Part shown: in pieces, positions 1 to 8,899 of the stretch | How the letters are laid out: every line of letters starts with the position of its first letter | How positions within the stretch are numbered: position 1 is the first letter of the stretch | DNA from: Parvibaculum sp. | Lineage (GTDB): Bacteria > Pseudomonadota > Alphaproteobacteria > Parvibaculales > Parvibaculaceae | Direction: 5' to 3' | DNA: 64,000 bases | Assembly: GCA_002694985.1 (NCBI GenBank) | Contig: NZNS01000010.1 | Coordinates: 643,392-707,391, forward strand | Notes under the pieces: generated by a model | The model's database searches: none | Told to the model about the DNA's origin: nothing | What the model saw: only the letters and a program-made list of their open reading frames with translations | Translations under genes and position numbers: made by a program

Positions 1-123
1 AATCCGCCCCTCCCCATCCGTGACGACCGCGCCGACCGGCACCTCGCCGCGCGCGGCGGCCGCTTCGGCTTCCTCGAAAGCCAGGTCCATCGGACGCATT
101 TCGGGGCCTGTCTGGGCGCGCAT
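1..123 (-). CDS. tadA: tRNA-specific adenosine deaminase TadA, N-terminal part (runs off the left edge)
   Basis: The minus strand reads 41 codons from an ATG at 123 to the window edge. The visible residues end in the family's N-terminal signature, an EEAEAAAARGEVPVGAVV run with the typical spacing after MDLAFEEA. TadA deaminates the wobble adenosine of tRNA-Arg(ACG) to inosine. The zinc-binding HxE and PCxxC motifs lie outside the window, so catalytic competence cannot be judged. A second in-frame ATG at 99 would give a start closer to most homologues. The gene is divergent from the pseudouridine synthase at 284, with about 160 bp between them. Confidence 0.85.
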   Translation of the reverse strand, partial: MRAQTGPEMRPMDLAFEEAEAAAARGEVPVGAVVTDGEGRI

Positions 124-283
124 CCGGGAGCTTGCCCGGGGGGATGTGGGGGTGTGGGGTCCGTCGGTCATGGGCGCGACCGTGCCGCGTGGCCGCGAAC
201 TTGGCAAGCACCGGCTTCGATCGCATGCCGGTCGAGCATCCTGCACCTTCCTGTATGGCGGGGCTCCTGCTAAAGAGAAGCCC

Positions 284-1309
284 ATGACACCCCGCTCAGA
301 CAGCTCCCCCTCCACGCCCGAAGGCGACCGTATCGCGAAAGTCATCGCGAGAGCAGGCATCTGCTCGCGCCGCGAGGCGGAAAAGCTCATCGAAGAGGGC
401 CGTGTCACGGTAAATGGCAAGGTGCTGAAAAGCCCGGCCCTCAATGTTACGGGCCGCGAAACCATCATCGTGGATGGTAAAGTGCTGCCCTCAAAGGAGC
501 CCACAAGGCTGTGGCGCTACCACAAACCGGCCGGCCTCGTGACCACCGCGAAAGACCCGGAGGGCCGAACGACCGTTTTCGAAAAACTGCCGGACGATAT
601 TCCTCGCGTGGTTTCGGTGGGGCGCCTCGATATCAACACCGAGGGACTGCTGCTGCTCACCAATGACGGCGACCTCGCCCGGCTGCTCGAACTGCCCGCG
701 ACCGGCTGGACCCGGCGCTACCGTGTGCGCGCCTGGGGGCGCATCACACAGGCGGATCTCGACAAGCTGAAAAACGGAATCACCGTCGAAGGCGTGCGCT
801 ATGGCCCCATCGAAGCCGTCATCGACAAGGTGCAGGGATCGAATGTGTGGCTGACGCTCAGCCTCAAGGAAGGCAAGAACCGCGAAGTGAAACGCGTGCT
901 GGCCGAACTTGGATTGAGCGTGAACCGGCTGATCCGGCTTTCCTTCGGCCCGTTCCAGATTGGCGATCTCGAGCCTGGCGACATCAAGCTGGTGCCACAG
1001 CGAGTGCTGATGGATCAGCTTGGCGCCCATGCGGAACAGTTTGCACAACCAGAGGCCCGCCCAGCCCGGGTACCTGCCGGAAAGCCCGATCACCCCGGCA
1101 AGGGCACCGCCAGGCCGAAGAGCAAGGCGCCGCGTCCGCACCGCGCCGGAACGGCGGACAAGAAGGCCCCGACGAGAAAGGGGCCACCAAAAAAGAGTTC
1201 AGAGAACAGAAGCCCGGAGAAGAAGGGCACAGAGAACAAGAAACCCGAGAGCAAGAAAACGGACAACCGGAGAAAGGCGCCTCATGCGGATCGTCGGCGG
1301 CGCTCTTAG
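284..1309 (+). CDS. rluB: 23S rRNA pseudouridine synthase, RluB/RsuA family
   Basis: This 341-residue protein has an S4 RNA-binding domain (about residues 14-60) followed by an RsuA/RluB/E/F catalytic domain. The catalytic Asp lies in GRLDINTEGLLLLTNDG at about residue 116. The family isomerises one uridine in rRNA; RluB acts on 23S U2605, and exact specificity is inferred. The last ~80 residues are Lys/Pro/Arg-rich low complexity, a common tail in alphaproteobacterial members. The ATG at 284 was chosen because the S4 domain follows directly, although the frame is open upstream to position 20. The 3' end overlaps rsmD by 26 bp, which suggests co-translation. Confidence 0.88.
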   Translation: MTPRSDSSPSTPEGDRIAKVIARAGICSRREAEKLIEEGRVTVNGKVLKSPALNVTGRETIIVDGKVLPSKEPTRLWRYHKPAGLVTTAKDPEGRTTVFEKLPDDIPRVVSVGRLDINTEGLLLLTNDGDLARLLELPATGWTRRYRVRAWGRITQADLDKLKNGITVEGVRYGPIEAVIDKVQGSNVWLTLSLKEGKNREVKRVLAELGLSVNRLIRLSFGPFQIGDLEPGDIKLVPQRVLMDQLGAHAEQFAQPEARPARVPAGKPDHPGKGTARPKSKAPRPHRAGTADKKAPTRKGPPKKSSENRSPEKKGTENKKPESKKTDNRRKAPHADRRRRS

Positions 1310-1850
1310 AGGCCGCGCCATCACAGCACCGAAACGCGACACCGTGCGGCCGACCAGCGACCGCACACGCGAAGCCCTGTTCAACATTCTCGCCCATGCC
1401 GATTTCGGCAGTTTCGAGCTTGAAGGGGCGCGCGTGCTCGACCTGTTTGCCGGCACCGGCGCACTCGGCATCGAGGCTATTTCGCGCGGCGCCGCCTTCG
1501 CGCTCTTCGTCGAGGATAATGCCGAAAGTCGCGGCGCGATCCGCGAGAACCTCGAATATCTCGGTCTCAACGGCAACGCGAAAATCTACAGGCGCGATGC
1601 AACGCGGCTCGGTCCCCGGCCCGGCAGCGTCGGCCCGGCCTTCTCGCTCGTCTTCGCCGACCCGCCCTATGGCAAGGGGCTTGGAAGCGCGGCGCTTCTC
1701 TCCGCGCGTGAGGGCGGCTGGCTCACGCCCGATGCCCTGTGCATCGTGGAAGAAACCGCGATGGCCGATTTCGAAGCGCCGGAAGGTTTCGAGGAACTCG
1801 ACCGTCGGCGCTACCGCGACACCGAAGTCGTTTTCATGCGGCTCGCGTGA
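1284..1850 (+). CDS. rsmD: 16S rRNA (guanine966-N2)-methyltransferase RsmD
   Basis: This 188-residue Rossmann methyltransferase has the SAM motif LDLFAGTGALGIEA at about residues 49-62 and the N6/N2 catalytic motif DPPYGKG near residue 126. It starts with MRIVGGALRGR, the typical RsmD N-terminus, which fixes the start at 1284. It methylates G966 of 16S rRNA in the assembling 30S subunit. Length matches the family (about 185-200). It overlaps the upstream pseudouridine synthase, so two ribosomal RNA modification enzymes sit in one transcription unit, with a HAD phosphatase 25 bp downstream. Confidence 0.92.
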   Translation: MRIVGGALRGRAITAPKRDTVRPTSDRTREALFNILAHADFGSFELEGARVLDLFAGTGALGIEAISRGAAFALFVEDNAESRGAIRENLEYLGLNGNAKIYRRDATRLGPRPGSVGPAFSLVFADPPYGKGLGSAALLSAREGGWLTPDALCIVEETAMADFEAPEGFEELDRRRYRDTEVVFMRLA

Positions 1851-1875
1851 GTTTCGCTCTCCAGCATCAAGGAAT

Positions 1876-2742
1876 ATGACTTTGCTCCTGATACCCGGCC
1901 TTTCCGCCATTGCCGACAAATACGACGCGCTGCTCTGCGATGTCTGGGGTGTGCTGCATAACGGGAAGCGCGCCTATCCGGGCGTGCCGGAAGCACTGGC
2001 GAAATTTCGCGCCAGGGGCGGACATGTGCTGCTGCTTTCCAACGCGCCGCGCCCTTCCGATGCGCTGCCCGTCATGTTCGAGAGCTTTGGCATTCCGCAT
2101 GACGTCTATGACGGCATCCTGACCTCCGGCGATGCGACGCGGCTCTGCCTTTCCCGCCATGAATACGGAACGCGCTGCTACCATATTGGCCCGGAGCGCG
2201 ACCTTGCCCTTTTCGATGGCACGGGTGTCGACCGTGTTGCGGAAGAGGAAGCGGATGTCATTCTCGTCACCGGCCCCTTCGACGATGAGGTGGAAGGACC
2301 GGAGGACTACCGCGAACAGTTCGGGCGGCTGGTCGCGCGCGGCCTGCCGCTCATCTGCGCCAATCCCGACATTGTCGTCGAACGCGGCGACCGCCACATC
2401 TATTGCGCGGGCGCGCTTGCGAAACTCTATGGCGAGCTTGGCGGCCAGGTCGTCTACTTCGGCAAGCCGCACGGGCCGGTCTATGACATCGCGCGCCAGC
2501 GGCTCGCCGGGTTCGCGGGCGAGCCCGTACCCGATGCGCGCATCCTCGCGGCCGGCGACGGCCCCCTCACCGACATCAAGGGCGCAAACGACGCCGGCAT
2601 AGACGCCCTTTTCATCACCGGCGGCATCGCCGCGGCGGATTGCGGCCCCTCGCCCGAGGCTCCCGAAGAAGATCGCGTCGCCCTGGTGCTTGAAAGGGCG
2701 CACATCCGGGCCGTCGGCGCCATGCCCCGTCTTGTCTGGTAA
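1876..2742 (+). CDS. HAD-superfamily class IIA hydrolase (TIGR01459/CECR5-like)
   Basis: This 288-residue protein has HAD motif I as DALLCDVWGVLHNG (about residues 16-29), motif II as LLLSNAPRP, the conserved FGKPHGPVYD Lys region and motif IV as AAGDGPLTDIKGAND. The C2-type cap between motifs II and III places it in subclass IIA with NagD-like and CECR5-like phosphatases. The alphaproteobacterial TIGR01459 group is common, but its substrate is not established. The ATG at 1876 precedes the first core strand by a short leader. The frame is open far upstream inside the rRNA genes, but that part lacks homology. It is followed by ribF in the same direction. Confidence 0.85.
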   Translation: MTLLLIPGLSAIADKYDALLCDVWGVLHNGKRAYPGVPEALAKFRARGGHVLLLSNAPRPSDALPVMFESFGIPHDVYDGILTSGDATRLCLSRHEYGTRCYHIGPERDLALFDGTGVDRVAEEEADVILVTGPFDDEVEGPEDYREQFGRLVARGLPLICANPDIVVERGDRHIYCAGALAKLYGELGGQVVYFGKPHGPVYDIARQRLAGFAGEPVPDARILAAGDGPLTDIKGANDAGIDALFITGGIAAADCGPSPEAPEEDRVALVLERAHIRAVGAMPRLVW

Positions 2743-2857
2743 GTCTCCCGGGAACGCAGGGGGCCACAGCCCTTTTCCGGGCCTGTACTTGACGCTGCCG
2801 GGCCGATCCGCCATGACCTTGAACCAAATCCACCCCCCGGGAGCAACGCCCTCACCC

Positions 2858-3808
2858 ATGCAGATCATCCGTCATTACGAGCAGGTACCGCCCGGTCTTC
2901 GGGGCGCGGTCTATGCGCTCGGCAATTTCGACGGTGTGCATCTCGGCCACCAGCAGGTCATCGGCAAGGCGGCCGGCATCGCAAGGGAGCTGGGCGTGCC
3001 GCTCGGCGTTCTCGTCTTCGAGCCGCATCCACAGCAATTCTTCTTTCCCGGCAAGCCGTTTTTCCGGCTGACCCCCTTTCGCGCCAAGGCGCGGCTGCTC
3101 GAAAGCATCGGTGTCGACGTGCTGGCGGCGCTCCCTTTCGATGAGAAAATGTCGCAAAAGCTCGCGCCCGAGTTTGTGCTCGACGTGCTGGTGAACGGGC
3201 TTCATGCCGTTCACGTGGTCGCGGGCTACGATTTCCGCTTCGGCAAGGGACGCGGCGGCGATGCGGCAGCGCTCTCCTATATGGGCGAGATGGAAGGCTT
3301 CGGCGTCAGCATCGTCGAAGAGGTCAAGGAGGATGGCGTGACTTTTTCCTCAACCCGCATTCGTGAGCTTCTCGCAAATGGCGATCCGCGCGGCGCGGCA
3401 AAGCTTCTCGGCCATTGGTGGACCGTCGAGACCCATGTCCAGCAGGGCGATCAGCGCGGCCGGACCATCGGTTTCCCCACCGCGAACCTGCCGCTGGAAG
3501 ACCATGTGGAGCCCGCACTCGGCGTCTATGCGGTGAAGGTCGAGATCGAGGAAGGCCCCCACAAAGGCCTTTATGAGGGGGTCGCCAATGTTGGCCGCCG
3601 GCCGACTTTCGACAAGGAAGACGTCCTTCTCGAAGTCCATATTTTCGACTTCGACGCGGACATCTATGGCGCACATGCAGCTGTCTCCTTCATCGAATAC
3701 ATCCGGCCCGAGCGGAAATTCGACGGGCTGGAAAGTCTCAAGGCACAGATCGCGGCAGATAGCGAAAAGGCCCGCCGGATACTCGCCGACCTGCCTCCGT
3801 CCGCATGA
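2858..3808 (+). CDS. ribF: Bifunctional riboflavin kinase / FAD synthetase
   Basis: This 316-residue RibF makes FMN from riboflavin and ATP, then FAD from FMN. The N-terminal nucleotidyltransferase domain carries GNFDGVHLGHQ (about residues 20-30) and FSSTRIREL near residue 165. The C-terminal flavokinase domain carries GRTIGFPTAN near residue 200. Length matches the family. The start at 2858 gives the usual MQIIRHY opening; an ATG at 2813 is possible. The TGA stop overlaps the next ATG (ATGA at 3805-3808), indicating translational coupling to the methyltransferase. That pairing is notable because the partner's probable target is itself a flavoprotein. Confidence 0.93.
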   Translation: MQIIRHYEQVPPGLRGAVYALGNFDGVHLGHQQVIGKAAGIARELGVPLGVLVFEPHPQQFFFPGKPFFRLTPFRAKARLLESIGVDVLAALPFDEKMSQKLAPEFVLDVLVNGLHAVHVVAGYDFRFGKGRGGDAAALSYMGEMEGFGVSIVEEVKEDGVTFSSTRIRELLANGDPRGAAKLLGHWWTVETHVQQGDQRGRTIGFPTANLPLEDHVEPALGVYAVKVEIEEGPHKGLYEGVANVGRRPTFDKEDVLLEVHIFDFDADIYGAHAAVSFIEYIRPERKFDGLESLKAQIAADSEKARRILADLPPSA

Positions 3809-4467
3809 ACTCGTCCTTGCGCGATCCAGCCGATTTCATCCGTGGCAATACGGCCCTGCACGAGCCGCCGCTCGTTCCGGAGATCAAACTCCATCTCGCC
3901 ACCGAAATTGTGCCTATATGGCAAATGACGGAGGAGGAGCTTGAAAGATCGGGGCTTCCACCGCCTTTCTGGGCCTTTGCATGGGCCGGTGGGCAGGCTC
4001 TTGCTCGGCATATTCTCGATAATCCCTCTGTCACCAGCGGCAAAAGCGTGCTTGATTTTGGTTCCGGCTCAGGTCTGATCGGCATCGCTGCGGCCAAATC
4101 CGGCGGAAATCTCGTTCTCTGCGCCGATATCGACCACTTTGCCGTTGCGGCAATCGAAATAAATGCCGCCTCGAATGACGTGACGCTTGAAGCAACCGCA
4201 GAGGATCTTGTCGGTGTGGAAAACCGGGGCTGGGATGTGATCCTTGTGGGTGACATGTGTTACGAGCGCCCGCTGGCCGAACGGATCGAGACTTGGCTAC
4301 GCCGTCTCGCAGGTGAAGGCGTCGAGGTGCTGATCGGCGATCCAGGCCGGACTTATCTGCCTAAATCGGGCCTTGAGAAGATTGTTTCCTATGCCGTGAA
4401 GACCACGCGGGAGCTTGAGGATACCGATGTCCGCAACACCAGTGTCTGGCGGGTGTTGCCGGCGTGA
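3805..4467 (+). CDS. Class I SAM-dependent methyltransferase, probable ETF-beta lysine methyltransferase (METTL20/ETFBKMT-like)
   Basis: This 220-residue protein has the SAM-binding loop VLDFGSGSGLIGIAA (about residues 81-95), CADID after the second strand and a post-I VGDMCYE motif. The N-terminal LPPPFWAFAWAGGQALARHIL stretch is characteristic of the METTL20/nicotinamide-N-methyltransferase-like seven-beta-strand family. Members in mitochondria and alphaproteobacteria trimethylate lysines of the electron transfer flavoprotein beta subunit and tune electron transfer from acyl-CoA dehydrogenases. Assigning that substrate here is inference; L11 methyltransferase-type annotation is the common alternative. 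It is coupled to ribF by a 4-bp overlap. No etf genes are in the window. Confidence 0.7.
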   Translation: MNSSLRDPADFIRGNTALHEPPLVPEIKLHLATEIVPIWQMTEEELERSGLPPPFWAFAWAGGQALARHILDNPSVTSGKSVLDFGSGSGLIGIAAAKSGGNLVLCADIDHFAVAAIEINAASNDVTLEATAEDLVGVENRGWDVILVGDMCYERPLAERIETWLRRLAGEGVEVLIGDPGRTYLPKSGLEKIVSYAVKTTRELEDTDVRNTSVWRVLPA

Positions 4468-4605
4468 GTTGTTCAATCCCGCTCAGCCGATAGGGCGTCC
4501 ATGCACATCGCCTTGCGGCTTTAGGCTTTGCCAGCCCACCTGGCCGATGCTAATTCCGAAACAGAACTTATTTCAGCAGCGGCCTTGCCCGCCGGAGGAC
4601 AAGAG

Positions 4606-5394
4606 ATGACCGACCATGTACTCGTAACCGTCGAAGACGGTGTCCAGATTGTCACCATGAACCGTCCGGACAAGAAGAACGCCCTGACGGCCGAGATGTA
4701 CAAGGTATTGGCGGATGCGATCGAGACGGCGGATGCCGATCCGAAAATCCGTGTCACCCTCTATACCGGCTCGGGCGACTCCTTTACGGCAGGCAACGAT
4801 CTAGGCGATTTCGCCAAGGCCGGGGCGACGCCACTGGACAAGCAGCCAGCCGAAAAGCCGCATGTAACGCGCTTCCTCGAAAATCTTGCCAATGCCGAAA
4901 AGCCGATCATCGCCGCCGTGAATGGCCTTGCCGTCGGTGTTGGCGTGACCATGCTGCTTCATTGTGACCTCGTCTATGCGGGGGCGAGCGCGACCTTCCA
5001 GATGCCTTTCATCAATCTCGGTCTCGTGCCGGAAGCCGGATCGACCTTCCTTCTCCAGCGCCATATCGGCATTCAGAAGGCAGCCGACCTTTTCTTCACT
5101 GGAAAAAAGCTGGGGGCGGAGAAGGCGGAGGCCATCGGGCTCATCGCCGACGTCTTCCCGGATAATGAATTGCCGGTCGAGGCGCTGGCCCGCGCCAAGA
5201 CTCTTGCCGCCAAGGCACCGAACGCCGTGCGCGCCACCAAGGCACTGCTGAAGGACAATGACCGCCCTCGCGTGGACGAAGCGCGCGAGGCCGAAGCCCG
5301 CGTATTCGGCGCACAGCTCCGGTCCGACGAAGTAAAGGAAGCCATCAGCGCCTTCTTCGAGAAGCGCGCGCCCGACTTCTCCAAAATCGATTAG
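4606..5394 (+). CDS. Enoyl-CoA hydratase/isomerase (crotonase) family protein
   Basis: This 262-residue crotonase-fold enzyme has the oxyanion-hole segments NRPDKKNALT (about residues 20-29), SFTAGNDLGDF (about 62-72) and AAVNGLAVGVGVTMLLHCD (about 105-123). Only one of the two canonical crotonase glutamates is evident, in NLGLVPEAGST. That pattern resembles Delta3,Delta2-enoyl-CoA isomerases of the PECI type, so isomerisation is as likely as hydration. A strong GGAGGA ribosome site precedes the ATG at 4606; upstream in-frame codons lack homology. Its expected role is fatty acid beta-oxidation, consistent with the acyl-CoA enzymes elsewhere in the window. Confidence 0.85.
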   Translation: MTDHVLVTVEDGVQIVTMNRPDKKNALTAEMYKVLADAIETADADPKIRVTLYTGSGDSFTAGNDLGDFAKAGATPLDKQPAEKPHVTRFLENLANAEKPIIAAVNGLAVGVGVTMLLHCDLVYAGASATFQMPFINLGLVPEAGSTFLLQRHIGIQKAADLFFTGKKLGAEKAEAIGLIADVFPDNELPVEALARAKTLAAKAPNAVRATKALLKDNDRPRVDEAREAEARVFGAQLRSDEVKEAISAFFEKRAPDFSKID

Positions 5395-5524
5395 GGCTTG
5401 CCGCCGGCGAGCTTGACCATCTCGACGGCAACCTCTTCGCCGGCGTTCTGGTTCTGGCCGGTGACCAGCCATCCGTCGATGGTCACGTGATTGGCGAAGA
5501 AGTCCCGGAAATGGCGATACAAGC
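5391..5524 (-). pseudogene. 3' remnant of a DJ-1/PfpI (type 1 glutamine amidotransferase-like) gene
   Basis: About 44 codons on the minus strand read LYRHFRDFFANHVTIDGW, then LVTGQNQNAGEEVAVEMV, then KLAGGKP and a TAA at 5393-5391. This matches the C-terminal end of DJ-1/PfpI-family proteins, where a (D)GxLxTGQN segment precedes the last helix. The rest of the domain, including the nucleophile-elbow cysteine, is missing. Immediately upstream lies the intact DUF6101 gene in another frame. The stop overlaps the last codons of the convergent crotonase gene. It is best read as a deletion remnant and is unlikely to make a functional protein. Confidence 0.6.
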
Positions 5525-5536
5525 GGCGGAGTAGCC

Positions 5537-6142
5537 TCAATAGGCCGGCGGACGCCCGCCAACGACAAGGCGTCCCGCCCAGAGGCGCGGCTGGCCGGAC
5601 TGGCCGAAGGTAAGCGGGCGGCGGGCAGAAAGCGGGTTCGCGCCCGCATGAGGCTGCGGATTGGACACTTGAAGCGCACCGAGCCGCCGCTCAGCCGGGT
5701 GGAGCATTCCCTCCCGGTCTTCGATCAGCAGCGGCAAATTCAGGGCCCGGCCCCAGGCGCGCCAGCGCGACGAGGCATCCACCCCGTCTTCGCCCGCATA
5801 GACCGCGAGGTTCCGGGCTGCATTGCCAGCGTGGCACAATTCGACGATTGCCACGAATTTCGATGCCTGACGGTCACAGGGGAGCACCCGCAGCGCCACC
5901 CCGTCAAAGGCGGACATGGGTTCCGACCATTCAAAGCGGCCCAGAATGGGCGAGCTGTCATAGGCGGTCACGGCGTCCTTGTAGACACTCGCGAAGCGAA
6001 TAAAGCCGAAAGCGCGCTCCACAAGCCCCGTTGCCTTCACGGCAACATGCTGTGGCAGGTGAAAGGGATCGGCATCGAGTTCGCCGCCCCGCCAGATCCT
6101 CTTCTGCCGCTTACGCTGCTTCACACATTCACCGGACGTCAA
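5537..6142 (-). CDS. DUF6101 family protein
   Basis: This 201-residue protein matches the alphaproteobacterial DUF6101 pattern as I know it. It has a DPFHLP segment near the N-terminus, a central FDGVALRVLP, then WRAWGRALNLPLLIEDREG and RRLGALQVSNP, and an Arg-rich ending. Function is unknown and no catalytic motif is visible. I chose the TTG at 6142 because AAGGAG lies 8 nt upstream and homology begins just after it; the only in-frame ATG (6349) would run through unrelated sequence. It is divergent from ubiD. The family assignment is from memory of conserved spacing, hence moderate confidence. Confidence 0.65.
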   Translation of the reverse strand: MTSGECVKQRKRQKRIWRGGELDADPFHLPQHVAVKATGLVERAFGFIRFASVYKDAVTAYDSSPILGRFEWSEPMSAFDGVALRVLPCDRQASKFVAIVELCHAGNAARNLAVYAGEDGVDASSRWRAWGRALNLPLLIEDREGMLHPAERRLGALQVSNPQPHAGANPLSARRPLTFGQSGQPRLWAGRLVVGGRPPAY

Positions 6143-6347
6143 TGCCGTCGCTCCTTCAAAACTTGCTGGAGCGGATTTTAGATCCCGAGTGGTTGGCGGC
6201 CTGTTAACGGACGCGGCCAAATCGACACAAAATTGAAGCGACCCCGCCCCTCTCCCGCCCTCTCTCCGTCTTTGGCTTTCGCGCGGCTTTGCGGCATTCT
6301 CTCGCCCGACAAACAAGGCCATGCCCAGAGAAAGCCAGCCCCCGCCC

Positions 6348-7889
6348 ATGTCCTATGCCTCTCTCCGCGAATTTCTCGACCAGCTCGATGCGACCGGCGA
6401 CCTCGCCCGGGTGAAGGAGCCCGTTTCCACCGTTCTGGAGATGACCGAGATTCAGACCCGCCTTCTGGCCGAGCAAGGCCCCGCCGTCCTGTTCGAGAAG
6501 GCGGAAATGGCGAATTTCCAGACCTCGCCCATGCCCGTTCTCGTCAATCTCTTCGGCACGGTGGAGCGCGTCGCGCGGGGCGTCACGGCGAATTTCGCGG
6601 GCGGCGCCCCGATCGAGCGGACAAAAGCGACGGAGCTGCGCGAAGTCGGCGAGGCGCTTGCCTTCCTGCGCCAGCCCGAGCCGCCGGGCGGCTTCCGCGA
6701 GGCGGTTTCCATGCTGCCGCTGCTGCGCACCGTCATGGCGATGAAGCCGAAAACGGTCTCCGCCGCGCCCTGCCAGGAAGTCGTGCTCAAGGGCAGCGAC
6801 ATCGACCTGACCCGGCTCCCGATCCAGACCTGCTGGCCGGGCGAGCCTGCGCCGCTCATCACCTGGCCCCTCGTCGTCACCAAGGGCCCGAAAGGCGTCA
6901 AGGAGGACGACTTCAATCTCGGCATCTACCGGATGCAGGTGCTGGGCAAGAACAAGACGATCATGCGCTGGCTCGCGCATCGCGGCGGCGCGCAGCATCA
7001 TGCGCGCTGGAAGAACGAGAAACGCGAGCCCCTGCCCGTCGCCTGCGTCATCGGCGCGGACCCCGGCACGATCCTCGCCGCCGTAACGCCCGTCCCCGAC
7101 ACGCTCTCCGAATATCAGTTCGCCGGGCTGTTGCGCGGCCAGAAGGTCGAGCTTGTGGATTGCAAGACCGTGCCGCTGAAAGTGCCCGCCACCGCCGAGA
7201 TCGTCATCGAGGGTCATGTCTCGCTCGACGAATATGAAGACGAGGGCCCTTACGGCGATCACACGGGCTATTACAATTCGGTCGAGAAGTTCCCGGTCTT
7301 CACCGTCTCCGCCATCACGATGCGGAAAGACCCGATCTATCTCTCGACCTTCACGGGACGCCCGCCGGACGAGCCTTCCGTGCTCGGCGAGGCGCTGAAC
7401 GAGGTCTTCATTCCCCTCCTTCAACAGCAATTCCCGGAGATCGTGGATTTCTGGCTGCCGCCCGAGGGCTGCTCCTACCGGATTGCCGTCATCTCGATGA
7501 AGAAGGCTTATCCCGGCCACGCCAAGCGCGTGATGATGGGCGCATGGTCATATCTCCGCCAGTTCATGTATACGAAATGGGTCATCGTGGTGGATGACGA
7601 CATCAATGCGCGCGACTGGAAGGACGTGATGTGGGCAATCTCGACCCGCATGGACCCGGTGCGCGATGTGACGCTGATCGAGAACACGCCCATCGATTAT
7701 CTCGACTTCGCCTCGCCGGAGTCGGGCCTTGGCGGCAAGATCGGTCTCGACGCCACAAACAAATGGGCGCCCGAGACGAAGCGCGAATGGGGCCGCCAGA
7801 TCCGCATGGATGACGAGGTGATCGAAGCGGTCACGAAGAAATGGTCGAAGCTCGGCCTTCCCGGCACGGGCAAACCGATCTGGAAGTGA
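6348..7889 (+). CDS. ubiD: UbiD family prenylated-FMN-dependent decarboxylase
   Basis: This 513-residue protein is UbiD-like, close to the E. coli length of 497. In quinone synthesis the enzyme decarboxylates 3-polyprenyl-4-hydroxybenzoate using prenylated FMN made by UbiX. Visible signatures are [19 protein letters not shown] (prFMN/metal-binding region, about residues 190-208) and the ESPYG-like [12 protein letters not shown] acidic segment near residue 300. A C-terminal [10 protein letters not shown] motif is also typical. ATG 6348 gives the usual S/YxSLREFL opening; ATG 6321 is also in frame. There is no ubiX nearby. UbiD relatives also act on other aromatic acids, so substrate is inferred. 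Confidence 0.9.
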   Translation: MSYASLREFLDQLDATGDLARVKEPVSTVLEMTEIQTRLLAEQGPAVLFEKAEMANFQTSPMPVLVNLFGTVERVARGVTANFAGGAPIERTKATELREVGEALAFLRQPEPPGGFREAVSMLPLLRTVMAMKPKTVSAAPCQEVVLKGSDIDLTRLPIQTCWPGEPAPLITWPLVVTKGPKGVKEDDFNLGIYRMQVLGKNKTIMRWLAHRGGAQHHARWKNEKREPLPVACVIGADPGTILAAVTPVPDTLSEYQFAGLLRGQKVELVDCKTVPLKVPATAEIVIEGHVSLDEYEDEGPYGDHTGYYNSVEKFPVFTVSAITMRKDPIYLSTFTGRPPDEPSVLGEALNEVFIPLLQQQFPEIVDFWLPPEGCSYRIAVISMKKAYPGHAKRVMMGAWSYLRQFMYTKWVIVVDDDINARDWKDVMWAISTRMDPVRDVTLIENTPIDYLDFASPESGLGGKIGLDATNKWAPETKREWGRQIRMDDEVIEAVTKKWSKLGLPGTGKPIWK

Positions 7890-7907
7890 GAACCAACGGG
7901 GTTACAG

Positions 7908-8411
7908 ATGACTACAGATCCTGACTGGGAAGAACGCACGTCCGTTTTCATTCACGCAGATCGAGCTTCTGTCGATCTCGGAATGATGTCTCTTAAGACA
8001 GGTCTCGTTGTTAACTCCGGTGCCCTTGTAGCTCTCTTGGCGTTCCTAGGAAGTTCCGCCAATCTGAACTGCGCAGAAATGGCGCCACTTATTGGGGGGC
8101 TCGTCACCTCAGCTTACTACTTCGGTATTGGGGCAAGTGCCGCCGCAATTGATACAGCGATAGCTTACATTTATCAGTCTGGCATCGCCGGTTCGACTTG
8201 GGCCAATTACAAACGCCGCAACCAATTGGAAGTCAGACCGGCAGAGCGAGCGTCTGAAATCATTTCGTCCGTTGCTGTATGGCCTATGGTCCTACTTGCT
8301 GTCGCTTCGCTAACATTGTTCGTCTTTGGTATCTTTGAAGTTCTCGGCGCATATGCGCAAACGGATTTCACTCAGTGCACAGCAATAAACATTGTTCCCA
8401 AAGCGGATTGA
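7908..8411 (+). CDS. Hypothetical membrane protein of lower GC content
   Basis: This 167-residue protein is not recognised. A short polar N-terminus (about residues 1-25) precedes three hydrophobic stretches: about 32-50 (LVVNSGALVALLAFLG), about 62-90 (LIGGLVTSAYYFGIGAS and following) and about 120-145 (AVWPMVLLAVASLTLFVFG). The arrangement predicts an inner-membrane protein with a cytoplasmic or periplasmic loop near residues 95-118. Base composition and codon use are visibly more AT-rich than flanking ubiD and arfB, which suggests recent acquisition. Its start lies 19 bp after ubiD and its stop 11 bp before arfB, so it appears inserted between two ordinary genes. Confidence 0.65.
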   Translation: MTTDPDWEERTSVFIHADRASVDLGMMSLKTGLVVNSGALVALLAFLGSSANLNCAEMAPLIGGLVTSAYYFGIGASAAAIDTAIAYIYQSGIAGSTWANYKRRNQLEVRPAERASEIISSVAVWPMVLLAVASLTLFVFGIFEVLGAYAQTDFTQCTAINIVPKAD

Positions 8412-8421
8412 GCTAGATCAT

Positions 8422-8847
8422 ATGATCCCCGTCACAGGCTCGCTTTCCATCGAGGATGACGAAATCTCCATCAGCTTCATCCGTGCGGGCGGCCCGGGCG
8501 GGCAGAACGTCAACAAGGTTTCGAGCGCCGCGCAGCTTCGTTTCGACGCGCGGCACTCGCCTTCCCTCAATGCGCGCATCCGCGAGCGGCTGGAGCGCAT
8601 CGCGGGCTCGAAGCTCACCAAGGACGGCATCATCGTCATCACGGCAAACCGCTTCCGCACGCAGGAAGCGAACCGCGAGGACGCGGTCGAACGTCTCGTC
8701 GAGATGATCGCGGAAGCCGCGCATCAGCCAAAATTCCGTGTGCCGACAAAACCGAGTCGAGCGGCGAAGAAAAAACGCGTCGAGGAAAAGGTGAAGCGCG
8801 GCACGGTGAAGAAACTCAGGAGCCGCCGCCCCTCATCGGAGGACTAG
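8422..8847 (+). CDS. arfB: Alternative ribosome-rescue factor ArfB (peptidyl-tRNA hydrolase, YaeJ)
   Basis: This 141-residue protein has the catalytic GGQ in RAGGPGGQNVNKVSSA (about residues 22-37) and the long Lys/Arg-rich C-terminal tail that inserts into the mRNA channel of stalled ribosomes. It hydrolyses peptidyl-tRNA on non-stop ribosomes independently of a stop codon. Size equals E. coli ArfB (140 residues), which separates it from release factors RF1 and RF2. ATG 8422 gives the normal N-terminus; an ATG at 8392 would add ten residues overlapping the upstream gene. Confidence 0.93.
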   Translation: MIPVTGSLSIEDDEISISFIRAGGPGGQNVNKVSSAAQLRFDARHSPSLNARIRERLERIAGSKLTKDGIIVITANRFRTQEANREDAVERLVEMIAEAAHQPKFRVPTKPSRAAKKKRVEEKVKRGTVKKLRSRRPSSED

Positions 8848-8899
8848 CTCTTCGGCTTCACGAAACGCGCGACGCCCGCACCCAACCATCAAACCCATC

